64,000 nt of DNA, taken from assembly GCA_000181795.3 (NCBI GenBank), contig CM012953.1, positions 14,614,183 to 14,678,182 on the forward strand, given 5' to 3'. This document shows positions 53,147 through 64,000 of this stretch, piece after piece. This DNA is from Trichinella spiralis (lineage: Eukaryota; Nematoda; Enoplea; Trichinellida; Trichinellidae). The translations under genes and the position numbers were made by a program. The notes beneath the pieces were generated by a model. The model made no database searches. It was not told the DNA's origin and saw nothing but the letters and a program-made list of their open reading frames with translations. Positions within the stretch are counted from its first letter, which is position 1; each line of letters opens with the position of its first letter.

Positions 53147-53359
53147 TTCACCACCGCAAGAAGGCCTGGCGACCGATTGGTTGAAAAAAGTTGTTATACT
53201 TTATCATCAGTAAGATTACGGTGGTTGGTTGGCGTGAGGGGAGATAGTTAGTTGGTGTTGGTGCGTGGTATTCGGTTGTTGGTCGGCTGCGGTGCGATTT
53301 ATCACATTGGTTATCAGTAGCACGTTGTATTAAACACTTTAATATGGCCAAATCAAATA

Positions 53360-54180
53360 GCGAACTTTGAGAATTGGTGCACCAGTTGTGATGACTGCAC
53401 GCGGAAAAAACTTGGTACATCATTGAAACCAAAGGCTCTTCTTTAGCCTCAGCTGCTGACAACCTGATGCAGAGGATCCGAATTCACTTCCTTGGTCCAT
53501 TTCCGGAAACTTGACGACGAAATCGTTATATACTATTTGTCACTGATTACTTCATGAAATTGGCAGAAGCTATACCAACGAAAAACATTGAGGCATGTAC
53601 GACAGCAGACGTTTTGGTTCGTCATGTTTTCAGCCATATTGGAGTACCAGAAGAAATTATAAATGATCAAGGAAGCATTCGTACGTTCGATTTCATTAGG
53701 CAAATGTGCCGCTTGCTTAAGATTCAGTGACTGAAGTGAACGTACAGGAAGTAACGTCATTCGCATGGTCAAATGGAAAGTGGATATTAAACCATGCTGT
53801 CAGTAGCAATCGCCAGCAACTCTTTTAAGTGGGTCCCTAATCTGCAGCTAGCTCTGTTAGCGTACAGGACATGAGTTCACTTGACTACGGGCGTCAACTT
53901 GTACAAAATGCTCTTTGTAGTGAGGCTACCGGTTGACATAATCTACAGATATTCCACAGACTCCATACAAGAAACTCAGAGACGCTGTGTGAAGCATCTG
54001 CTCCAGATAATGCGAAGCAGATTGATTCAGGCGACAATTCTACCAGCCATTCCAGGTTGTGAAAGGGAAAAGCTTCAGAATCCAGAGCAAACCACTGACG
54101 GGAAGCTACGTCGTTTATTAATAGGACCGTCTCATGTGGTTAAAGTCATCGGGCCAGTAACCTTCAAAGCCAAGTGATAG
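53360..54180 (+). mobile_element. Ty3/Gypsy-type integrase remnant
   Basis: This contains the cysteine part of the integrase zinc-binding domain (near 53370-53410), then a core-domain stretch with the typical FVTDYFMKLAEAIPTKN and a FSHIGVPEEIINDQG segment around 53530-53700, and a further C-terminal piece to about 54180. It is clearly broken, with several disruptions, and no intact reverse transcriptase region lies beside it. Likely an old insertion. Its own terminal repeats were not identified; the inverted LTR-like copy at 55.06-55.28 kb is not necessarily part of it. Confidence 0.8.
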
Positions 54181-55060
54181 GGCATTCAGTGCAAGGACGC
54201 TTTGCTCTCAAAGAGATACCTGGATGCAAGGAGCGGAGCATCAGTTGTTTCACATGTGATACATGAAAAACTTCAAAAATCAATGTGGAATTTATTCAGC
54301 AGATCAGCAGTGAGATGAAGACTGAAAGCTTATAACCGGATGCAGAACTGCTGCTCGTTTGAGATGGTGGATAAGGTCAGTGACATGGCGTATCAAGTGC
54401 AGGATATGCGCAATCAGTTTGCCGGATGATGCCTCAGAGAAAGTATGGTAATGATAGGTGAAAATGATGCCCGATGCAGACGGAAAACAAGGACAGTGAC
54501 GGCAAAGGGTTATTTAAAATGGAATTCAAAACTCTCAAATTCATTTTCGGTTGGTCCTGCGTTCGAGTTCTGTGCTTTGGGTTTGATTGAGAGTTATTTG
54601 AATCATTTCCTGTTCTGTTTTTTTGTTATGGGTGATGTACCTGAGCTACATCTTGCACAAAATTGTAGCGGAAGTACGTCTCTCGTTTTTGAAGGAATGG
54701 CATACAAATTGAGATACACCTTTCCACTTCCTTTTCCGTCCTTTCCTCTTTGTTAATTTTGTTCAGTTATGTGCTGTTTATTGTTGTTGTTGCTGCTGTT
54801 GGCTAGTGAAAAATAAAAATCACTATTTAACTTATTTTTTGTGTTGTTTTTTCTGAATTGTTGCTATTGCATTTGGTATACGTCACTGTGGTACAATAAA
54901 ATAGAGAACAATGATTAAAATTATTTTCGGAAATGCTGATCATGAGAAAGTATAAACTTTACCACAAATAATATATTTAAATAAACAAAATTTCAATGAA
55001 TGACAAAACTTCAAACAGACACAATAAAATTTTTCAGTAATAAATATTTCCATTATTAAT
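54181..55060. other. Degenerate sequence right of the integrase remnant
   Basis: A higher-GC part (to about 54560) probably continues the retroelement debris, followed by AT-rich sequence. The frame at 54445-54756 shows no recognisable domain. Confidence 0.4.
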
Positions 55061-55281
55061 GTTACGTCACTACCATTAAAGTTACGTAATCCTAAATGGA
55101 ATATTTGAACCAATGAAATGAAAATATATTACAGCTAATCACAAGGGAAAGATTTGAATCAATGAGCAATCAGACAAGAAAAACCAAGAAGACAACGACT
55201 TGATGGCCCAATAAAATAGCGCGGTCAACGACCAATAAGAAAACGCGGTGAAAAGTAGGACCGAACTGGACCAAACCATTT
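55061..55281 (-). mobile_element. Inverted LTR-like repeat copy
   Basis: Reading the minus strand, about 220 bases match the start of the LTR-like repeat at 44791-45008, roughly four bases in five by eye. Both copies share the block TCATTTCATTGGTTCAAATA and end at GACGTAAC. Solo or truncated copy of the same old family. Confidence 0.7.
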
Positions 55282-57720
55282 ACATTTTGTAATACTGCTG
55301 CTGTATTGCATAATGGTTATATTACATTCTATTTGTAATATATTTTTGTTGCATTGCAAATTTTTTGAAAGGCAACTTAATTGAAGTTAAGAATGATAAA
55401 TTAATGTCAATGCTTTAGTTTTGCTTGAGGTAGAGAAGTATGGAATGTATTCACAGACGTCTTAGTCGTTTGATTTTGATTGTAAGTTTGAAATGGTAGT
55501 TTATCCTTTAAAATATGGAAAAATATTGTAAAATAAAATGCCTTTCTGTAGCTGTGTAATTTGAATGAGTGAATGGTTTGAAAAAAATGAACAAGAAATG
55601 TGCAAAGATTATGTAATACAGTTGGAATTTTTGCTGCTATATTGTAAGGCACTTATAAAGCAGGTTGATCAATCTCAGGAATCTGAATATATGTATTAAA
55701 AAGTTAAATTATAATAGAGACTATAAAGGCTGCGCAGGTCCTAGCAGATTATTTTGAACAGCAAGGAGTACAAGCACGGCTGCAATAGGCTGTTACCAAG
55801 CTAAGAAGCAAATGATAATAATTGATTGGCTTCCAAAGGACTAGATTTGTATCGCACGTTTTGATTTTTTGCGCATTAGTAAGCAGATACTGCATATGTG
55901 GAATAAGGTATGCAATTGCGCCTAAACATACCTGATTATCCATATGGTAAATTAAGCCGCGGTTCCAATTTTTGTCCCCTGATGACCGCGGTTAACGGAA
56001 CTTCACTATATTTTTGAAATAGATTTTTTCGTTTTTGTTAAAAAAATATATTTGCAAGCATATTTTTTGAAATAAGTTTAATTCGTATGATAATGTTTTA
56101 AGCAAAGAGCCCCTTGCTCGTTTAATGTCGTTCGTTTCATACTTTTTCAGTTGATATCACTGTGTAATCTTTTCTTAAAATGAGATGAATTGTACTGGTT
56201 GGTATGAATGCACTGTTCACTGAATACCAGTGAATAAAAGCAGCAGACGACACATAGTTATGGTCGCAAATTCTGGACTTCTAATGAGAACACACGCACA
56301 ACGTCTCGAAATTGGTGCACCTAGTGCTAAGCAAGTTCTGTGCACTAAATAAATATTTAATAACACTCCCCCGTCAGTGATGAAGTTCATCACGTGTCTG
56401 TTGGTTCTGTTAGATAACGTAAGATGTCACGTAATTCTAGTAACTGTGTATGACTTATGTCACCGTCCAGTCGAATAATATTAAAAATAATACTGAAATT
56501 TAAAGAATTAAAGAGTATAACGTAGTATAAGCAACATGCTCTTCACATATGCAGTTGTGAGTTTTGCATAAATGTTGACAAAGTGCTACACAAGGTGCAA
56601 ACGAATCAAAACAAAATTTGCAAATTTTATTAACATCTGCAGAGCAGTATCAAAAATATTCGTTTAAAATCACTATCCTGAAATACAATTGCCTTTGATA
56701 TTTTGCAATGAAAGACTTAATCACTGCTACTCATTAAATCAATTTTCACAAAACAAAATCAACGCCATCATTCAATCATATAATCGCCCATTACATCAAT
56801 TAATCATTCACTGAATCATCCATTTGATTTGAGTTTTCTACTTTTCATTTTTTCATTTCCATTCTGACTTACAGCTGTTCTCACTTTACGGCATTTTTCC
56901 ATTCTGAAATAGAAAAGTACTATCAGACATATCAGTATTTCTAAAAATTATAAATGTCATTAAATAAAATTTTTTGAAATTGCTTTTCTAACGGCTAAAA
57001 AACAAAATTATTAAAAAATGCAATTTCAATAATGAAAAAATAGATTCCAATTTCGCTTCAAATATTCGCACAAATCTAAACTATTAAATAAAGATGTTTA
57101 ATTAATGATTCCCCTTCAGAAGTGAAAAGCTGCGCAGAATCATACAAGCAAGCTTGAAAATTCACCTGATTTCCATCTTTCTTCTTTGGATCATTTAATC
57201 GAACTGCAACGAACTCTTCTTCACATCTAAATTCACAAGCTTATTGCTGACACAGTATGACAGAACAAAATATGTCTAAAAAATTCAAACTCCGTGCCAC
57301 TCTGCTGTTCGTTTCCTTCTTGCTGATCCTTAAATAAAAGTCAACTATTCCATCCAGTTAAACATCGAAAAAATACGCGTTTTATTTACCATAATATCTT
57401 CGTCTGCATGAGAATACTGCAATTTATTGTCATCAATTACGGTCGAATAAGTAAAACATCGGCAAATATGCCCAATGTCTTGACCATCTTGCTCATCTAA
57501 ACCAACAACATTATTTTTTTTATCATTCTTCACTTCAACAGAACTTTTGAAAATTTTCAAATCAACATCAAACATATGATCAAAATAAGAAGTAATACAA
57601 ATATAAAATGCAGCAGTGCAATAAATCTATTGTGAAAAAAAGATAATAACTCAGCAAATAGCAGTTTTCTTATCATATTTGAAAATAATAAAAAGCACAG
57701 GACACACTTTTAATTGATAT
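55282..57720. other. No firm gene; possible transposon end and possible 3' exons
   Basis: A short GC-rich block at about 55950-56010 (CCGCGGTTAACGGAACTTCA) resembles terminal sequence of pogo/Tigger-like DNA transposons. Minus-strand exon-like pieces at about 57385-57560, 57310, 57145-57205 and 56835-56920 (the last basic: RKVRTAVSQNGNEKMK) could be alternative 3' exons of the Sas10-family gene, but I could not confirm a single model. Confidence 0.3.
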
Positions 57721-58638
57721 TCATGCCAGTGTAAATATTTCGCTTATCAGTTCTGACATTGCAAAATGGATGTTGTCAAAAATGGAATAAAGTTCTACAT
57801 CTCTCAAAAATTTAACACTGCAAGATGATGCCAAAATAAATGCATAAGTTGCTGTCTTTCCAAAACAATTTGCATAAATAGTATATTTACGGTAATGAGT
57901 AGTTATTAATTTTGGAAAAATGTATAGTTGAACATCGTTTTTATACTTATCTTGCATTTGCAATACAATACAGTTATCAGCATTTTTACCTTCATCCTAA
58001 AATTTGAAAATAAAATGTTATTTACACCTAATCAAACAAATAATGTTACTTGTTCGATCACAGCTGCTAGCTCAGCTTCATCAGCAATACAGTCAACAGT
58101 GCCTCAATAGGTAAAATTCGCGAACAGTAAAATTGCACTTATAAATTGTGAAATGTTGCATTCAATTACCATCAGAACTCACTGCTTCCAACAGCTTTTG
58201 CATTTCATTGCTCATTTTTTCTATTAACGGACGTGTCCTTCCTAACACCTTAAAACCATACTACTAAGAAAAAAAAATACATCAACTACTCTATTACCGT
58301 GCTTATTTCAACTAAGCTTTCATCTGCTGAATCTTTACCGACTGAATTCTTTAGTATGATATACTTAAGCAGTGCGACATAATTCATAAGTACATGAAAT
58401 TTCACTTCCATTAAATTTATTCCCTTAAAATAATGTTAACATTACTGAAATCACAATAACAACGCTGAAACAGTAACCAAATAATTTCAAAAACAATACA
58501 CTTTACCCTTTCTTTACAGATCGTCTCCACAGCAAAACCATTACATTTACGAAGAATTTCATGTGCTATGCAAGCGTTTTCAACAATATCCTCATATATT
58601 TTGTCGAACTTCTTGCCGTTCATTATTACATCAGACAT
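57721..58638 (-). CDS. NGDN: Sas10/Utp3 family protein, neuroguidin (Lcp5)-like
   Basis: Neuroguidin/Lcp5 acts in small-subunit rRNA processing and, in animals, as an eIF4E/CPEB partner. Exons, minus strand: 58638-58507, 58423-58298, 58248-58170, 58102-58050, 57996-57721; phases agree for a 221-residue model. Exons 2-3 carry the family core: GINLMEVKFHVLMNYVALL, then LVEISTVLGRTRPLIEKM. These parallel human GLSFLEVKDQLLLMYLMDL and LVEIRTVLEKLRPLDQKL. The C-terminal basic YVPP-type region of neuroguidin is not seen in the model. The last exon may instead end at GATAA/GTATAA (about 57950) and join exons further left. A TGTTTTCAG acceptor-like site lies eight bases before the ATG, and the bZIP gene ends 222 bases upstream on the same strand. 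N-terminal half is good; C-terminus is uncertain. Confidence 0.62.
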
Positions 58639-58860
58639 TTTGTATGCTGAAAACACTAAAATCAAAATACGCCACCACTCTAAACAATTAAAATATATTT
58701 TTCGGCATTGCATCCGCATATTTCATCAAACAGGGTAGAAAAAAAGCAATCTTTAATAAAATAACATTCAAAAAATCAACACAAATCAGGCAATAATCAA
58801 AAATAATTCCAAAAAAATTATACAAAGAGAACCATCTGTAAACACCATTTCACAACACCG

Positions 58861-59157
58861 TTACTCTTCACAATGATTTTGCGGTGATACATTTTTTCGG
58901 GGAAATGCTTTCTCTTCCAGAGTTTTCAGTTGCGCTTTCAAATGCAGCATGTGCATCTCCAGCTTGGCATTTTCTTCTTTCAAAAATTTCACACGATCAA
59001 GTTTTTCTTGAAACACTTGACGAGTTTTTTCTCTGCTTTTCCGAACCGAATTATTGTTTCGTGCTCGCCTTATTCGGTACGAATCATCTGAAGCACAACT
59101 TATTGTTTCGGTTTGAGACGTTAACGTACTAGCTGAGATGTCAGGTGACATGTCCAT
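58861..59157 (-). CDS. Small C/EBP-like bZIP transcription factor
   Basis: A single-exon gene of 98 residues. The basic region YRIRRARNNNSVRKSREKTR matches the C/EBP signature (C/EBP-gamma: RNNMAVKKSRLKSK), including Asn-Asn and the Val and Ser positions that contact DNA. A leucine zipper follows (LDRVKFLKEENAKLEMHML, with heptad Leu/Val/Met). Like C/EBP-gamma and nematode cebp-2 it lacks a long activation domain, so it probably works as a heterodimer partner. The start at 59157 was chosen because it is the first Met after an acceptor-like TTTACTGTAG (leader about 37 bases). A damaged partial copy is at 52537-52742. Family assignment is strong; subfamily is inferred. Confidence 0.85.
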   Translation of the reverse strand: MDMSPDISASTLTSQTETISCASDDSYRIRRARNNNSVRKSREKTRQVFQEKLDRVKFLKEENAKLEMHMLHLKAQLKTLEEKAFPRKNVSPQNHCEE

Positions 59158-60508
59158 ATTTAAATAAGCAATGCGAAATATAAAAAATTTATTACTACAG
59201 TAAACAAAGAAGAAAATCAAGTTATATCTGAAAAAGTTGTAAAAAATTATGAATAAAGCAAACCTTCAGGCTTAGAAATGAAAACAAAATTGAAGGATTT
59301 TTAAAAAAAACTTTAAAACTTTTCAACTTTCAAAATTTCTTTAAAAAAATATTATTTGTTTAGTGACGTTTGGAAACTAAAATAAACAAACCCTTTCATA
59401 CAAACAACAGCAGAACTACAAACAAGATGACGTCATGTATTCCAACTTTTGCTTCTTCACAATTTATGTACATTAATTTCATTCACATGATGAATATATC
59501 GCTTTTGTACTTTGCACATAATTACATACATGCGTAAAAAATAATTTTCTATCTCGATACAGGAATTTATTGTTTTGCAAGAAGCAGAGATGATTAAATT
59601 AGGATGAATTTCTTTTCAATTGCAGAATTCTCTTACTAATTTAAAAATTTTATTGGTTTTATTTGTTGACTCGCACAGTTGTTTTAGTATATATAGATAA
59701 TATAAACAGAAAATATAAAAGTATATATATATATGTATATAACGTAAATAGATTTTACTGGCTAATAATTTGTTGATGCTTCAAACAAGCAAATTTTTGT
59801 ATGAAGTTGAATAAATTCTTTTTAAAATAGATGAATAGTATGAAGCGCTGCATGTTTACTTTCCTATTTATCGTTTTACATTTTTTTCCTGCATAATTTT
59901 GATTTTTTTCCAAATGCTGTTTATGATTTCAATTTTTTCAAGTTTTATTTTGAAATTTGTAAAATCTTTTTTATTTCATGCTGTTTAGGTATTTTAAGTT
60001 CTTGTTGAAAGCTTTCCATATTATACCAACGATCAGACAGTGCTGCATTGTGTGTAATCGACTTAGCTTTTCTAATATTTTTCTGTTCGTATGCTTAATT
60101 ACACATTGCTATTGTTCTCAATCGAAAATCAGTTTTGCACTTGTGCAAACATTTTCCACCTATGGTGACAACTTGCTATAGAGCTTGCTTTGAACATGCT
60201 TTTTGAATTTTCTACTGATAAGTTTCATTTGTTTGTTTTATATTTGTTCAGCATTGATTTCAGTTGTGTTTTAAAGTTGCATCGAGTATATTAATATGCA
60301 CGTACATTACGTATGCAATTCAAAAAGAATAATTATTTTTAGTATTATTTATTTTGCAATTGATTAATGAGAAAAAAATCAGTTGAATCGTTTGCACGCA
60401 TGCTGGAAGATTCTGAAAATTTTTTAAGATGCATAATTTCGATGGGAGTAGAAACTGTTTTGAAAGGAAGAAAATGAAATTGACACATTGTATGAAAACT
60501 CTGATAGG
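59158..60508. other. Upstream region of the bZIP gene, no gene seen
   Basis: AT-rich; contains an (AT)n run near 59726-59741. The frame at 59978-60181 has no signature. Confidence 0.5.
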
Positions 60509-60661
60509 ATGAAGCTGATCACACCACGATCATGTTATTCTTCGCGAGCAAATTATCCAAATTTCTGCATATTATTCGTGAGCATTTTGTGCTTCATGCA
60601 ATTGATCAGTCGGCTGGTTAACATGATGTTCTGGTTTACCTTGCCGTATGGAAAATTTTGA
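60509..60661 (+). CDS. Candidate 50-residue small membrane protein ORF
   Basis: ATG at 60509 opens MKLITPRSCYSSRANYPNF, followed by a hydrophobic segment (CILFVSILCFMQLI) and an aromatic tail ending LPYGKF. Composition is better than neighbouring AT-random frames, but length alone gives little support. It is convergent with the gene at 60686-60983. No family was recognised. Confidence 0.25.
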   Translation: MKLITPRSCYSSRANYPNFCILFVSILCFMQLISRLVNMMFWFTLPYGKF

Positions 60662-60685
60662 AAAAGAAATGTAATGCCCATAATC

Positions 60686-60983
60686 TCAGCTCATTAACTT
60701 ATTCGATAATTGTTTTTGAAGGACCGGATGCTGGTCTCTGATGACGGCTATCAACACAGCCCCAAATGCAACAACAAGAAAAACGATGCAGCTGACGGTG
60801 ACAGTCAAACGGCCAGTATGCTATTGTAAATCGATCAGCCACGGGGATAATTTTCCTACTGTCCACAATTAATGCTATATCAACCGCAAATACTTTTTCT
60901 TCATCATCGTCAATGCAATTAACAGATACAAACAGCATTATTAAAATAATACTTAAATTCTTCTGCAATTGTTGCTGCTTCAT
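60686..60983 (-). CDS. Small single-pass membrane protein, two exons (unassigned)
   Basis: The ATG at 60983 begins a signal-peptide-like MKQQQLQKNLSIILIMLFVS. Downstream in another frame lies a clear transmembrane stretch (LTVTVSCIVFLVVAFGAVL) with a short basic tail ending at a stop (60686-60688). A phase-0 splice from EEK/GTATTT to an ACAATAG acceptor (an intron of about 73 bases) would join them into roughly 73 residues, with a possible cleaved signal, a tiny lumenal part and one helix. An acceptor-like site lies 24 bases before the ATG. No family recognised; the exact donor is uncertain. Confidence 0.45.
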
Positions 60984-61465
60984 GTTTAATTTTCTTGTAC
61001 AACAATTCTAAATATTAGCATTTAAATATAAAACAATTTTTTAAAATGCACTTTCAGGTGTTGCTTTTTATGTTCACTTTTTGGTTCGACGATTAAACAA
61101 AAAGTGAAGCAAATACAATATACGGTCGCTGCTGTTGAAAATTCATCAAATCACTTTTCGACTGTGACAAAATGCTTTTGAAATAATATCCACTTCAGAT
61201 GTTGTTTTATTTTTACTTTAAAATTTAAATTAAAACTATCAAACTTTTTATTTACAGCAATTATTAATTGTTAATTTAATTTAATTTTTCCAACATAAAA
61301 TGTTAATACTTCTTTTATTTAACAAACAAGAAGGGAAAAAAAGAAAAGCCAACAATAAGCAATGTTGAAAATAGTTGAGCAAATCACATGAAAATATATA
61401 GATGCAGTTTTGATTAGATGTAACAATGGTTGTCATGTTAATATTTGCTTTCCACTAGAGTACAA
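60984..61465. other. Intergenic between TOP3B and the small membrane-protein gene
   Basis: AT-rich; no coding sequence seen. Confidence 0.5.
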
Positions 61466-64000
61466 TCATGAACGGAATTTTTGAATCGAACAATTGGAAG
61501 GTGAATTTGCAAATGGTCGATGCGCACCACCTCTGCCCCGCCCTCGACTTGAACCACGCCCACGAAAACGTGGACGTCCTCTTGCCCGATTGGGGTAACT
61601 GTGATTGTGATTTGCCGCCGTCGATTCTTGCAAGCCGGTGCTACAGTAATTGTTTGTGGTTCCTATGAATTTTTTACCAACTGGCCTGTCGGCTTGCCGT
61701 TCAAGTCCACACAATTTTCGAAATTCACCATCACAAGTGACGCAACGTTTTTTCTCTGATTTACCATCGGTAAAAGGGTTATCAGCCTAGAAAGAAAAAA
61801 ATTTTTTTTTCTTTTTTAAAATTTACTCGTCCTGCATATGGATTAGTAAAAAGAAATTCCAACATGTCACCAAACCAACCTGCGTATAAATCACGTGAAC
61901 CAATCTAGAGTTGCACTGGGGACAATGGTCATCCGTAACCCGTACCATTTTGGCGCCTTTGAATATACGAACCTTGAATTTACACTGATTGCAACAAAGT
62001 TGCCATTTTGGCGCCGATCCAGGGTCCAACAGCAACGAACCTCTGAAAGCACTTTTTGCAGCCGTTCTGGCACAGTATTCGCAAATGGCTACGGCTAAGG
62101 TTCGCGACGAATAGGGACAAGTTGGGTGTGTGCATCGGTTACACGCTTGTTCAGGTCGCATATCTTCGAATGGCGGATTGGAATAACAATATGGACAAAG
62201 TGCGTGATCACCTCCGTTGCCGCCGTTTACGCAGTATATCAAATCGAAGCCATCCAACGGGCATTTAGCGTCGTTCAGTGGACGAAAACTTATTGTCGAC
62301 CCTCTGGGCAGTGGATAAGTCAATTGACAAGTTGCACAAAAAAGGCGTTTTTTCCCTTGAAGCACAATTTTCATGTATCGGCGACAACGCCCACATCGGC
62401 TGAACGGTTTCCCAGAATCAGCCAACGTCTGAAATGTGTCCTCAAATAGAGCATCCATTAGTGCCACGTTTTCCACGAAATAGTGGAATTTTTTAGTAAA
62501 TATGTCCAATATGTGCTCTTTCATTGACGCAGGATTCGCTTGGCCGTCAGCAATCAACATCAACTGATGCTCTATTGCACTTCGCATTTCCGCTTCCACT
62601 AGCTGGCAATCAATTTTCCAATATCCGTGTACCAAAATCACTCCAAGTTGCGTTGGTACCAGACGCCTGGATGATTCTTGCACGGTGACGTAATTTCTTT
62701 GGCAAATGTTGTTGATGTGAACCGGTATCGATGCGTCAGTGCCAATGCCGTGCCGTTCCATCAGCGTGATTAATTCCGTTTCGGTCAAATGGTCCGGCGG
62801 CGAAGTCTGACCTTGGTCCATCAGCAGATCGACCACATTCCACCGGTCACCGACGTTCACGGTGGCCGGCAAGCTGTTCTCATTGGCAGTCACTTGTTGC
62901 CAAGTGAACACCTCAGTAAAGCCGGGATCTATTGGCCGACTGCTGGTCAACGTGAAGCGCTCGCCGGCCAAATCGAGCTGAATCGTCCTCAGCTCGTATA
63001 CACAATTGCCCATCAGTGTGGCAAGAAAATGACACACCACATACTCGTACAGACGAGCCTCGCTGGTGGACGTAAATTTCGGTTCACCAACATGACCGAG
63101 CGGTGTAATTGGCGGATGATCACCCGCATCCTGACCACTCTTCGGCATTCTGACTCCTCGGTCGAGAATCGCTTGTGCCACTGAAGCAAATTGTCCACTT
63201 TTGGCCAACGGACCCAGCACTGAGTGGAAATCAAAATTTGATGCATACCGCGTGGTCTCGGTTCTCGGGTAACTGATCAAACCGTTGGTGTACAGATGCT
63301 CAGCCAGGTGCATTGTCTGCTGCGGTCCGAGGTGCAATCGAGACGAGCCAACGCGCAACAATTCTACAGTATTCAACGCGGCTGGTTTCTGTTTCTGCTT
63401 CTTAGTAGTAGTCACGCTGACCACGGTGGCAAAACGCTGCCTCTTTGCCCGACTGAAAAGCACGTTGAAAACTTCCTGATCGAACAGCTGTTGCCGTGCC
63501 CAAGAGGCGGTCATCGTCGATCCACCTCCATCACTAGTCACAACTGCTCGCATTGACCAGTACGGCTCCGGTTTGAAATTCTTCATCTCGTCCAAACGAG
63601 CCACACAAAATCCCAACGTCGGCGTTTGACACGGACCGTAAGAAATTAGCTTACTGTCGACGTTGCCATATTTTTCGTGAAAAAAACGAGTCTGAAAGCG
63701 GGTAAAAGCACAACCGATGCGCAAGTCCAACTCTTGCCTCGTGTCCACAGATACGGCTTGCAATTTATTCGGCCTGCCCAGTTTGCTCATAGCCTTAAAA
63801 GCATGTTAGTATTACACTGCTGAGAAAAAAAATCAAAACTGAACAAAACTGTTCACTTTCAATATATCCTGTGGTGCCAACGAGGAGAACTGCGCGCGAT
63901 AGATTGCCCGCTGGTCGTACGGATGCCGCATCATCGGTTGCACAATGTCGATCACTTCGAAACAAATATTTTCGCCCTCTTTGTCGCAGTCCAACCACAA
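61466..64000 (-). CDS. TOP3B: DNA topoisomerase 3-beta (5' end outside window)
   Basis: A type IA topoisomerase that passes single strands of DNA and RNA, usually with TDRD3. Exons in the window, minus strand: 64000-63857 (partial), 63793-61880, 61786-61466, with GT-AG phase-0 junctions. The TOPRIM DxDxE motif is visible as [10 protein letters not shown] at the window edge. Family blocks are [33 protein letters not shown], the active-site Tyr in [21 protein letters not shown] and [20 protein letters not shown]. The C-terminus has Cys4 zinc modules ([43 protein letters not shown]) and ends in an RGG-type tail ([19 protein letters not shown]), as in TOP3B but not TOP3A. About 120 N-terminal residues are missing beyond 64000. 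Confidence 0.97.

Noticed and set aside
62126-63556. Several plus-strand frames of 60-131 codons
   Set aside because: All are antisense shadows of the TOP3B main exon.

Overview
The window is AT-rich animal genomic DNA with many short introns (about 45-135 bases) and some of several kilobases. Seven host genes can be named from conserved protein sequence. The likely source is a nematode. The reasons are the mean intron size, a pyrimidine-AG 3' splice-like site 6-45 bases before the ATG of most genes (as expected for spliced-leader trans-splicing), two tight same-strand gene pairs, and a C/EBP-like bZIP protein as small as nematode cebp-2. Keeping full-length TANC, sarcoglycan and OS-9 genes may point to an early-branching (Dorylaimia-type) lineage. 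The assignment is inference; no rRNA or mitochondrial marker is present.

Layout. 1-8.5 kb is mostly non-coding and holds a decayed piggyBac transposase end (about 1.55-2.05 kb) and two pieces of a retroelement-type integrase zinc-binding domain (3.1 and 5.1 kb). 8.56-11.98 kb (+) is an eight-exon OS-9 gene, the ER-associated degradation lectin. 12-39.2 kb is dominated by one large + strand gene, a TANC/rolling-pebbles ortholog: disordered N-terminus, STAND-type P-loop NTPase, ankyrin repeats, TPR, polyQ and a PDZ ligand. It has 11 confident coding exons plus one possible upstream exon at 14.6 kb. Its introns hold GGTCA-rich GC islands and coding-like segments on the opposite strand.

40.0-44.1 kb (-) holds alpha/epsilon-sarcoglycan and BUB3, 186 bases apart. 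47.2-51.25 kb (+) holds a gene with a possible LIN37-like motif and then PSMC5 (26S proteasome Rpt6), which contains a GC-AG intron. 44.8-45.6 kb and 52-55.3 kb are graveyards of LTR-type retroelement pieces. The second also contains a truncated copy of a bZIP gene whose intact source lies at 58.9-59.2 kb. 57.7-64.0 kb is all minus strand: a Sas10/neuroguidin-family gene, the C/EBP-like bZIP gene, a small membrane-protein gene, and DNA topoisomerase 3-beta, whose 5' end runs off the window.

The genes are unrelated housekeeping and structural functions (proteostasis, spindle checkpoint, muscle membrane complex, scaffolding, RNA/DNA topology). I see no coordinated novel system. The most notable items are the GC-AG intron of PSMC5, the candidate antisense gene inside TANC, the GGTCA islands, and the bZIP fragment lodged among retroelement debris.
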